Source of the DNA: CAYXVF01 sp964468125
Lineage (GTDB): Bacteria; Myxococcota; XYA12-FULL-58-9; CAYXVF01
Direction of reading: 5' to 3'
Assembly: GCA_964468125.1 (NCBI GenBank)
Contig: CAYXVF010000175.1
Span: 1-7,559, forward strand
DNA length: 7,559 nucleotides
This document shows positions 1 through 6,900 of this stretch, in pieces. The position numbers were made by a program, and so were the translations under genes. Within the stretch, counting starts at the first letter, position 1, and each line of letters begins with the position of its first letter. Under the pieces are notes generated by a model, which was not told the origin of the DNA, made no database searches, and saw only the letters and a program-made list of their open reading frames with translations.

Positions 1-9
1 GACTGGGTC

Positions 10-43
10 GACGTGGTTTGTGCCTCGAAGAGGCAAACCCGTC
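10..43. other. Imperfect hairpin in left repeat copy
   Basis: GACG (10-13) pairs with CGTC (40-43), GGTT (15-18) with AACC (36-39), and TGCCTC (21-26) with GAGGCA (30-35), around a GAA loop (27-29). All unpaired bases, T14 and T19-G20, are on the left arm. This gives 14 base pairs with one-sided bulges. No T-tract follows on either strand, so it is not a classical intrinsic terminator. It could be a structured RNA element, a transcript 3'-end stabiliser or a protein-binding site. Confidence 0.6.
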
Positions 44-104
44 AACTGAGCTACCTTGGCTTTCACCGACGCTTGCGCCAGGTGTCGACCGCGTCGACTG
101 GGTC

Positions 105-138
105 GACGTGGTTTGTGCCTCGAAGAGGCAAACCCGTC
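105..138. other. Imperfect hairpin in right repeat copy
   Basis: This is the same fold as in the left copy. GACG (105-108) pairs with CGTC (135-138), GGTT (110-113) with AACC (131-134), and TGCCTC (116-121) with GAGGCA (125-130). The loop is GAA at 122-124, and T109 and 114-115 are bulged. It lies 55 to 88 bp downstream of the kinase stop codon, so it is a candidate 3'-end structure for that transcript. No U-tract is present. Confidence 0.6.
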
Positions 139-192
139 AACTGAGCTACCGTGCCGTCCGAGCGCGGTCATGCACTGAACCGGTGCGGCTCG

Positions 193-2283
193 TCAAGGGG
201 CCTGCGCGTCTCGATGCGATCGGTCCTCGAGGTGTTGCTCGATGAACGCCTTCAGCTCGGACGGAGCGAAAGGTTTGCTCAGGACCGGGTGTTTCGGGCG
301 ATCCGCCTCGGAGCCGGTAAATCCGGAGATGTGCAGCACGAGCGTGTCCGGATATTGATTTGAGACCTGCTCGGCGAGCTCGGTTCCGCTCATCCCAGGC
401 AGCAAGATGTCGGAAAGCAACAGCTCTGGTGGCTCGTTCCGTTCGAACCATTGCAACGCCGAGCGCCCGTTGTCCACCGCATTGACCGAGTAGCCCCCGA
501 GCTCGAGCGCGCGCACGGTCGCTGCGCGCACCGCTGGGTCATCCTCCACCAAGAGAATGCGCTGCCGAAGCTCAACCTCCATCGACTCACGGCGATGCAA
601 GGTCTCCACCGTGGCCACGGTCCCGCGCTGGGGAATCAACAGCGTGACGGTCGTTCCAAAGCCCACCGCGCTCTCCAGGTGCATGCCTCCGTCGAGGTGC
701 TTCATCAGCTGGTAGACGGTCGAAAGGCCGAGTCCGGTTCCGCGCCCTTCGCTCTTGGTGCTGAAGAAGGGCTCGGTGGCCTGGTCCAAGGTTGCCTCGT
801 CCATCCCTGGGCCGTCGTCGGCGACGATCAGGGTCCAATAGGTGTCGCGTTGCGGAACCGGGAGATAGATCGGATCCTCCGGTCCTAGCTCCCGGGTCGT
901 GCTCGAGACCCGAATCAGACCCGTTTCACCGAGTGCATCCTTTGCGTTGAGCAACAGATTCAGCAAGGCCGCCTCGAGCTCGGCGGTGTTGGCTTCGATA
1001 CACGCCGAGGGCGCGTCGAATTCGAGCTCGAGACTCACGTTTGGGAGAAGGGTGCGGGAGAAGACCTGCACGACGTCTTTCGCCACACCGTCCGCGACGA
1101 GTTCGTTTCGGCCGAACTCGTGACTGCGACTGAGCGTCAGAAGGCGTTGGGTGAAGCTCGCGGAGCGCTCTGCCGCTTGTTTGAGATCGGCCAACGATTC
1201 TCGTTGGTCCCTGCTCAAGGGGTTCGTGGGATCTCTCTCCAGAAACTCCGCGTTCGCGCGAATGATCGTCAGAAGATTGTTGAAGTCGTGGGCGATGCCG
1301 CCGGCCAACCGGCCGACCGATTCGAGCTTCTGCTGGCGTACGACCCGTTGGCGAAGCCCCTCCTGCTCCTTTTGGGCGGCGACTTGGGCCGTGATGTCGC
1401 GGATCGCCAAGACCATCCCCGCTCGGGTCCCCCCGAACGGGACGGCCCCGAGGCGAACCTGTACCACGCGTTCCTCGCCGTCACGTTGGAGGACGAGGCG
1501 CTCGTCGTGACCGACCCCGCTGATGCTCTGGTCGACCAGCCGTCTCGCTCGCTCTTCGCTCTCCGGGGTGAGTCCAGGGATCTGATCGAGTCGTCGGCCG
1601 GGCAGGGATTCACCGATGAGTCTTTGCCCCGCGATGTTCACGCTCGTGATCGTGCCGTCGAGCTGAAGGAGCACGAGCCCGTCCGGAAGATTGGAGATGA
1701 TCCCCTTGAGGCGTTCCTCGCTGTCCCGAAGACCGTCCATCAGGTCCTTCAGGGTCCGGCCAGCCATTTGAAACAGGGTGACGTGCACGAGGCTCAACAG
1801 AGCGAACCCGACCCAGAAACCGCTGTGGGTCGCGCTCGGGGGGTTTTGACTGAGAAGCGAGGGGTAGGCGATGACGCCCGCGCTCACGAGCAGCATGAGG
1901 GCCGTGAGGACCATCGCCGGTTTTGGTCCCCACACTGCCGCGGCGATCAGCTGCGTGGTTACGTAGGCGACGAGGGCGACAGAGCTCGGTGAGCCGAGGG
2001 CCCAGAGGGCGACGGTGCTGATCAGAAACGCGAAGATCGGGAGAACCGCGCCTCCGTGCCACCCGCGCGGCCGGATGCGCTCCATCAGGAGCCCGAGTGT
2101 CGCAAAGACGAAGACCGCTGCATGGATCGCGATCGTGAGGGAGGGCCTGTCCGAGACCAGGGAGGCGGTGGATATGCCAACGACGGCCACGACCAGAAAG
2201 AGCTGCATCACCGCTCGGATGAGACGGTCTTGATGGCCTCGGACGCGGGCGTCGATGGGAGGAGGCGAGATCCAGGTGGACAT
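193..2283 (-). CDS. Hybrid sensor histidine kinase (6 TM, PAS, HisKA, HATPase, REC)
   Basis: This 696-residue inner-membrane kinase should autophosphorylate on His and pass the phosphate to its own receiver domain. Six hydrophobic helices lie at about 21-43, 48-66, 76-97, 99-118, 121-141 and 154-174, with short loops, so the sensor is membrane-embedded with no sizeable periplasmic domain. A PAS domain covers about 185-300. HisKA has H332 in IAHDFNNLL, the form seen in NtrB-like and hybrid kinases. The ATPase has N446 (NAKDA), DDGPGMD (489-495), PFFSTK and GRGTGLGLS. The receiver (575-685) has acidic D581/D582, phospho-acceptor D625, S653 and K670, all intact. The ATG at 2283 is preferred because AGGA lies just upstream; an in-frame TTG at 2358 would add 25 hydrophilic residues. 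The gene is divergent from the porin operon and has no adjacent response regulator, so the downstream partner (Hpt protein or regulator) must be elsewhere. The ligand is unknown. Confidence 0.93.
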   Translation of the reverse strand: MSTWISPPPIDARVRGHQDRLIRAVMQLFLVVAVVGISTASLVSDRPSLTIAIHAAVFVFATLGLLMERIRPRGWHGGAVLPIFAFLISTVALWALGSPSSVALVAYVTTQLIAAAVWGPKPAMVLTALMLLVSAGVIAYPSLLSQNPPSATHSGFWVGFALLSLVHVTLFQMAGRTLKDLMDGLRDSEERLKGIISNLPDGLVLLQLDGTITSVNIAGQRLIGESLPGRRLDQIPGLTPESEERARRLVDQSISGVGHDERLVLQRDGEERVVQVRLGAVPFGGTRAGMVLAIRDITAQVAAQKEQEGLRQRVVRQQKLESVGRLAGGIAHDFNNLLTIIRANAEFLERDPTNPLSRDQRESLADLKQAAERSASFTQRLLTLSRSHEFGRNELVADGVAKDVVQVFSRTLLPNVSLELEFDAPSACIEANTAELEAALLNLLLNAKDALGETGLIRVSSTTRELGPEDPIYLPVPQRDTYWTLIVADDGPGMDEATLDQATEPFFSTKSEGRGTGLGLSTVYQLMKHLDGGMHLESAVGFGTTVTLLIPQRGTVATVETLHRRESMEVELRQRILLVEDDPAVRAATVRALELGGYSVNAVDNGRSALQWFERNEPPELLLSDILLPGMSGTELAEQVSNQYPDTLVLHISGFTGSEADRPKHPVLSKPFAPSELKAFIEQHLEDRSHRDAQAP

Positions 2284-2286
2284 GAT

Positions 2287-2290
2287 TCCT
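2287..2290 (-). promoter_or_regulatory. Ribosome binding site of kinase (AGGA)
   Basis: On the minus strand AGGA is followed by three bases and then the ATG at 2283. The spacing is short but usable. It supports this start over the upstream in-frame TTG at 2358, which would place the added residues across the candidate leader ORF. Confidence 0.4.
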
Positions 2291-2293
2291 AAT

Positions 2294-2332
2294 TTAGCGC
2301 TCCAGCGAGCCGAGGTCTTGAATCTCCTGCAT
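2294..2332 (-). CDS. Possible 12-codon leader peptide upstream of kinase
   Basis: On the minus strand an ATG at 2332 is preceded by AGGAG two bases upstream. It opens a frame reading MQEIQDLGSLER and stops at TAA (2296-2294), ten bases before the kinase ATG. It is not in the kinase frame. The SD-like AGGAG, which is close to the start, and the stop near the next start would suit translational coupling or a short upstream ORF. At 12 codons it could easily be chance. No attenuator-like codon run is present. Confidence 0.2.
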   Translation of the reverse strand: MQEIQDLGSLER

Positions 2333-2340
2333 ATCTCCTG
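2322..2340. repeat. 8-bp direct repeat at 11-bp spacing, possible operator
   Basis: ATCTCCTG occurs at 2322-2329 and again at 2333-2340, start to start 11 bp, about one helical turn. This is a typical layout for a tandem-binding activator such as an OmpR- or NtrC-type response regulator. On the minus strand the units read CAGGAGAT, so they also supply the SD-like sequence of the candidate leader ORF. That alternative explains part of the similarity. Confidence 0.35.
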
Positions 2341-2411
2341 GGCTTTTAAAGCGACCAAAGACCGGCTATTGACAGCTCACCAGCTAGCCGCCCCCCGAGT
2401 GCCTCAGTTTC

Positions 2412-2415
2412 GGAG
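2412..2415 (+). promoter_or_regulatory. Ribosome binding site of porin gene (GGAG)
   Basis: GGAG lies eight bases before the GTG at 2424. It fixes the start of the porin at this GTG, which immediately gives a good signal peptide. Confidence 0.6.
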
Positions 2416-2423
2416 CGTTTTTC

Positions 2424-3980
2424 GTGTCACGAACGGCCGTTCTCCTCGCATTCCTGCTGCCCTTCAACGCCGCCGCGCAGACCGAGGCGCCCGATGCTTC
2501 CGAGGCTGAGCCAGAGCGGTCTGAAGCCACGGATGCGGCCTCGGAGGAGGTCCCAGAGCCGGAACCCCTGTCGCCCGAAGAGAGGGGCGAGGTGCCCGAG
2601 ACCGACGCGGACTCAGGCGATCTAAGCCCTGTCGGTCCGAGCCCTGTCGGTCCGAGCCCCTTCGCGCCGCTCGCGCCGGAGGCGAAGCCCAAAGCGAAGG
2701 CTCCCGAGCCCGCCGCCAAACCACAGGAGGCGCCGGCGAAAGAACCCGAGGTCGCGGCAGCCTCTGCTCCGAGCGTACCGACTGCGATGGGTCCGCCGAC
2801 GGTCTACGGCGATCCCGATACGCGCTTCAGTCTGCGACTCGACGGCTACCTTCGCACCGAGCTCGCCTGCATCTACCCGAGTAGTTTCTGCGGAATCGGT
2901 ACCCCGGCGGATCAGGACGCGGGGCGTAATCCTTATGTCGGGCGCAGCGATTGGTTCGCTCTCGGCGGCGCACGCGTCAACCTGCGAGGTCGCTACGGCG
3001 AGGATCTCTACGTTCGCCTGTCGCTCGCCGGCGAGGCGGTGCGCTACGACGATTCGGTCAACCCCGCCGGCCGCTACGAGGCGCAGATGCAAGACGCATA
3101 TCTCTCCTATCGGTTGAGCAACGCGTTGAAGGTTCATCTCGGTCGCTTTCGTCCGCCCTACGACGTCGAGTCACTGACGCCGCTCGAAGGATTGCTCTTC
3201 GTGCACCGCTCCCTCGAATCGCGCGGTGTCTTGCCACAGGAAGGCTGGGCCGGCGATGAGTACGGCAATTTCAGTCCTGGCCGTCAGCTCGGCGCCATGG
3301 TCTCCGGTGAGCACGCTCTAGGCGGCGACGATGTGCGGCTCGGCTACCATGTCGCGGTGACGAACGGGAGCTCGGGGCTCACCAGTTTGAACGACAACGA
3401 CCGCGCCGCGGTTTACGGCCGGGTGACCTTCGAGCTGCGGGATTCGGACCGCTACGCGGACTACCACCGTCGTGACGAAGAAGGTCCAGCAACCGTGTGG
3501 CTCGAGGACGGACTGCGCATCGGCCTCGGCGGCTTCTACAACGACCTCACATTTGGCGAGCCGCCCAATCGGCTCAACGACCGCGTCCTCGGCGCCGGCT
3601 TGGACGTCTCGTCGAAGTACTCCTACTTCATCTTTCAGGGGCAGATCCTCTTCCGGCAAGTGCAGCACCTGACCCGAGGCGGAAGTGCCGACGAGCGCGG
3701 ACTCGGGGGACACGTGCAGCTGAGCTTCGACGTGCTCGGGACCGGTTTCTACCCGGGCTATCGCTTCTCCTTCCTCGACCCACGCGAAGCCATCGCCGAA
3801 GTGACGCCGATCGAAACCGCGGACAGCAACCAGGTCATGCACCACACCGTTGGCATCAAGTGGATTTCCAAGAGCCTGCCATTGATGGGCTTCTTCGAGT
3901 ATACGGTCGCCCTCGAGGAGGAAGGCCGGGAGCTGCCGAACGACCGAATCGAGGCCGCACTGCAGGTGATTTTCGAGTGA
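2424..3980 (+). CDS. Outer-membrane porin, OprO/OprP-like (Porin_O_P type)
   Basis: This 518-residue protein is predicted to be an outer-membrane beta-barrel channel. The GTG start gives a signal peptide with a hydrophobic core at 5-14 and probable cleavage at AAA-Q (18/19). Residues 19-130 are a low-complexity stretch: first Glu/Asp-rich (20-66), then a duplicated SPVGP, then Lys/Pro/Ala-rich (85-110). The barrel begins at about 134 (RFSLRLDGYLRTEL). It has alternating strands such as VNLRGRYGEDLYVRLSLAG, then DAYLSYRLSNALKVHLGRF followed by RPPY, the arrangement typical of phosphate-selective porins O/P. The C-terminus ends in an aromatic strand (ALQVIFE). Cys149 and Cys156 could form a disulfide in an early loop. 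Family members pass phosphate, pyrophosphate or other anions; selectivity cannot be judged here. It is the first gene of the operon, and its TGA overlaps the next start. The barrel call is firm; the subfamily is likely. Confidence 0.85.
   Translation: MSRTAVLLAFLLPFNAAAQTEAPDASEAEPERSEATDAASEEVPEPEPLSPEERGEVPETDADSGDLSPVGPSPVGPSPFAPLAPEAKPKAKAPEPAAKPQEAPAKEPEVAAASAPSVPTAMGPPTVYGDPDTRFSLRLDGYLRTELACIYPSSFCGIGTPADQDAGRNPYVGRSDWFALGGARVNLRGRYGEDLYVRLSLAGEAVRYDDSVNPAGRYEAQMQDAYLSYRLSNALKVHLGRFRPPYDVESLTPLEGLLFVHRSLESRGVLPQEGWAGDEYGNFSPGRQLGAMVSGEHALGGDDVRLGYHVAVTNGSSGLTSLNDNDRAAVYGRVTFELRDSDRYADYHRRDEEGPATVWLEDGLRIGLGGFYNDLTFGEPPNRLNDRVLGAGLDVSSKYSYFIFQGQILFRQVQHLTRGGSADERGLGGHVQLSFDVLGTGFYPGYRFSFLDPREAIAEVTPIETADSNQVMHHTVGIKWISKSLPLMGFFEYTVALEEEGRELPNDRIEAALQVIFE
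2625..2654 (+). repeat. 15-bp tandem duplication in porin linker
   Basis: The 15-bp unit at 2625-2639 is repeated exactly at 2640-2654, and a degenerate third start follows. It lies in frame and doubles the SPVGP peptide in the flexible linker. Such exact in-frame copies point to recent slippage and to a linker that tolerates changes in length. Confidence 0.85.
3964..3968 (+). promoter_or_regulatory. Ribosome binding site for second operon gene
   Basis: AGGTG lies inside the last codons of the porin gene, eight bases before the GTG at 3977. With the GTGA stop/start overlap, this suggests translational coupling of the lipoprotein to the porin. Confidence 0.4.
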
Positions 3981-6900
3981 GGTTGCGCGCGTTCTTCATC
4001 GCACTGACGCTCGGTGCGGCCGCGTGTGGTGGTAGCGAGGGAGGCGCCTATGCGCGCGTTGCAACCTCCGCCTCTGAGCTCGTCGGCGGGCCCGCCTCCA
4101 GCGGAGACATTGGGGACATCGTTCTCGGCAACGACCTGCTCCGGGTCGTGATCGCGCGCCGGAAACCTTCGCAAAGCGTGCTTCCGGTCACGGGCATCAT
4201 CGTTGACGCTTCGCCGATGCGGGCGTTGGATGATGCCACTGAAGGTCTGGATTATCTGGAGGGTATTCTTCCGCTGGCGATGGTCGCGGGCTTCGATCCG
4301 GAAACGGAATCGGATGTCTTCGTACTCGATGACGGGAGCGCGGGTGGGGCGGCGGTGGTCCGAGCGCGCGGACGCCCGCGCGATCTCCTTCGGGTCCTCG
4401 AGGTTCTCGGTGGCGACATCACGCCCAATCCCGATCTCGTGCTCGAGACCGACTACATCCTCGAGCCAAACACCCGTCACGTGCAGGTCGTCTCCCGGTT
4501 GCGGAATGAGGGTGCGGCGGACGCGTTGCTCGATGGCTCTGTCCTCCGTCGGCAGCTCGATCTCGCGGGAGCGACGGCTACTGGAGAGATCGAGCTCGTT
4601 TTTGGGGACGCCTTTGTGACGGGGGCGCGTGCCCAGCTCTTTGTTCCCGCCGCGGTGCCCGACGGCGAGGGTGAGCGGGCAGTGGGCTTCGACGTGGCGG
4701 CGGGTGATGCGCTCGCTCGCGCTGCACCGCCCGCACTTCCCGCACTTCCGGGCATGCTCACCGATCTACTCGCAGCGGTCGGCGATGGCGTGAGCTACGG
4801 CTGGAGCGCCTCCGTGCCCCGCAGCGTGAACGCGGTGCAGCGCGCGCCCATTCTCTACGGTGCTAGCGGGCAGACTCTGCCGGCGAACGACCCGATGGTG
4901 GTGACCTACGCGACCGAGGGCGGGGCGAGCGTACACTACGCGACGCTGCCGGAGCGACTCGCACCCGGAGGCAGCTTCGAGGTCACGCGATTTTTCATCG
5001 TGACCGACGGCGATGTCTCGACGGTTCGGCAGGAGCTCCTGAAACTCCGTGGCATTCCGACCGGCGTGCTCTTCGGTCAAATCGTGTCGGACCCGGGGGG
5101 CGAGCCCTTCGCTGATGCGGAGCTCGCGATCTTCGACGCGGACCGGCGACCCTTCAGCCAGGTACGGACGGACGCTCAGGGCCGTTTTCGGGCCCTCTTG
5201 CCGGAAGGCGCCTACTTCCTGCGGGCGATCGCTAGCGGGGCACCGGCGACTCCCATCGAGCTGAGTCTCGCGTCGGGGATCGAGATCGTGCCGAATCAGA
5301 GTGTCTTTCGGCGCGTCGCGTTGACCGCGCCCGCGCGGGTCGTCGTGCGTGCCCGTGATCCCTCCGGTCGGCCCCTTCCGGTGAAAGTCAGCGTGGTGGG
5401 GGAGTACGACGCGACCGGTCGGAGCGAACCGGTGGAGCTCCTGGTTAACGAGCTCGCGCTGGGGGAGCGTCGGCGCCCGACCGATCTGGGCGAGCGCAAA
5501 CCTCTTCTCGAGCGGACGAGCCGCTACGTCGAGGGTGTGGAGTGGGGGAATGGAGACCCGGTGCGGGTAGAGGTGCGTCCGACGCGCTGTGATTCGGTGG
5601 CGTCTTGCGCCACGGGCGCTCGCCGTGGGCCTTATCGAATCGTCGTCTCGCGCGGACCCGAATACGAGCGCGTCGAGATCGCGGGGGTCGACCTCGGCCC
5701 CGGCGAGGTCGCATCGTACGATGTCACGTTGGAGAAGACCGTCGACACTGAGGGGTATCTCGCGGTGGATTTCGATCTCGAGACCGATGCGTCGGTCGGA
5801 GGACGTTTCACACGGATTGAACGCGCGCGCGCGGCGGCGGCTGAAGGACTCGAGGCCTATTTTGCCGCCGACGAGAATCGCGTGCGCCAGGCCGAGGGCG
5901 AACCCGCGCTTGCGGAGGTGCAGGAGTGGATCCGCTCCTTTGACGCGCTCGAGCTCACGACGCTCGAACGCGGTCAAAACCTGGTGCTTCCCATCCTGCC
6001 GGACCCGAGCCGCGCGAATGGGCTCCCCACGGACGCGGGCTGCATCGCGGGAAGCGGTGCGGACACCCTCGGCGTGGTCGTTGGTGGGTTTGAGTGCTCG
6101 ATGCCGCAGCTCTTCGCGCGCACGCGAACGCTTGGAAGCCGGGGCTCCGCGTTTTCCATCCTTGCGGCGAGTCACCCCCGTCGGGGCATTCAGGGGCAGC
6201 TCAACCAGCTTTCCGTTGCCGGTGACGGCGAGGGGCGCTTGCCTACGACGCTGAATGACATTTGGAACGGTTGGCCCCTCTCGACCACCTACCGCGCGGG
6301 AGCGCTCAACCCGGAGAGCCTGCCCCTCGGGGAGTACGACGGGTTGGTGGTGTGGCACGGGAAAGCGACAGCCACGCTTCGCGACTTCAGGCCCCCGAGC
6401 GAGAACGAGCTCGACCCGGCGGTCGCAAACGATGTGCTTCTCGACCTTCGGGACTACCAGTGCGGCGATGGACACCCCAACAACGCGCTCGGCGGCGTGG
6501 TTTACCGGGAAGGAGGGGACATTCGTTATCCGGGTCCGTTGTCCGATTTTGAGCGTCAGATCGGTCTCGGGCGACCGATGGTCGCCTTCGCCGCTTCCGG
6601 AAGCGGCGGGCCAGAGCAGGAGCCCGGTGCTCCGAGAACCTATGTCTGGGTCGGCTCAGACGAGCAACGTGGTGTGATCGATCGACGGCCAGCCGGAGTG
6701 GTCGATGCGGACGTGCTCAACGGCATCTTTCAGGGCCGCATGCTCTTGTCCAATGGCCCGTTCCTGGACCTCCGGCTGCGAACCCGAAATGCGGATGGCA
6801 CCGATGTCGTGCTCTGGCCCGTGGGGAGCTTCATTCGCTTCGCCCAGGCGCCCGACCCGGGAGAGGGCACCGCGGTGACAGCGCTCGTCCGCCTGCGGTC

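Larger units (their letters stand above)
1..150. repeat. Two exact 55-bp direct repeats, 95-bp period
   Basis: Bases 1-55 and 96-150 are identical. They are separated by 40 bp of unrelated sequence (56-95). The left copy begins at the first base of the window, so the true unit may be longer and more copies may lie outside. The 95-bp period is not a multiple of three, so the copies fall in different reading frames; this argues against a protein-coding repeat. Each copy contains a hairpin and, read on the minus strand, a tRNA-like 5' segment. The right copy ends 42 bp beyond the kinase stop codon, so it would be transcribed as the kinase 3' trailer unless transcription stops first. The function is unknown. 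Confidence 0.9.
2284..2423. promoter_or_regulatory. Divergent promoter region between kinase and porin operon
   Basis: These 140 bp must hold promoters for both directions unless the kinase is transcribed from within the operon. A perfect TTGACA lies at 2369-2374 on the plus strand, 50 bp before the porin start, but the sequence 16-18 bp downstream is a C-run with no -10 match. The stretch around 2285-2350 is locally AT-richer than its surroundings (AATTTA, CATATC, TTTTAAA). No confident -35/-10 pair is visible on the minus strand. The region also contains a spaced direct repeat and a short leader ORF. Confidence 0.5.

Noticed and set aside
1..150. CRISPR array
   Set aside because: The repeat is 55 bp, longer than usual CRISPR repeats, only two copies are visible, and no cas gene is in the window. 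Extension to the left cannot be excluded.
76..150. Intact tRNA gene on the minus strand
   Set aside because: Only the acceptor/D-arm 5' stretch matches. There is no partner D-stem, anticodon arm, T arm or 3' acceptor strand complementary to the 5' end.
18..245. Plus-strand 75-residue reading frame over the repeats
   Set aside because: The repeat period of 95 bp breaks the frame between copies, the peptide is not repeated, no ribosome binding site is evident, and it runs into the kinase 3' end on the other strand.
1120..1992. Plus-strand 290-residue frame opposite the kinase
   Set aside because: It lies entirely within the kinase, antisense to the PAS/HisKA region with its conserved motifs, and has no domain features of its own.
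2284..2358. Kinase start at the upstream TTG (2358)
   Set aside because: It would add 25 residues from the AT-richer intergenic region that carries the direct repeat. The ATG at 2283 has AGGA upstream and leads directly to the membrane domain.
2369..2397. Standard sigma-70 promoter for the porin from TTGACA
   Set aside because: The -35 hexamer is perfect, but the expected -10 position is a run of C with no TATAAT-like match at 16-18 bp spacing.
3497..3976. Upstream extension of the lipoprotein frame into the porin gene
   Set aside because: The extra 160 codons overlap the porin barrel in another frame and are Arg-rich. The GTG at 3977 gives an immediate signal peptide and the GTGA overlap.
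5821..5842. Alternating GC run as a structural or regulatory element
   Set aside because: It falls within codons for an Arg/Ala-rich helix of the PHP-like region and is explained by high-GC codon choice.
4766..6475. Long minus-strand frame (569 residues) opposite the lipoprotein gene
   Set aside because: It is Arg/His-rich, with no recognisable domain, signal or ribosome binding site. Long antisense frames are common in GC-rich genes, and the plus-strand frame has clear domain structure.
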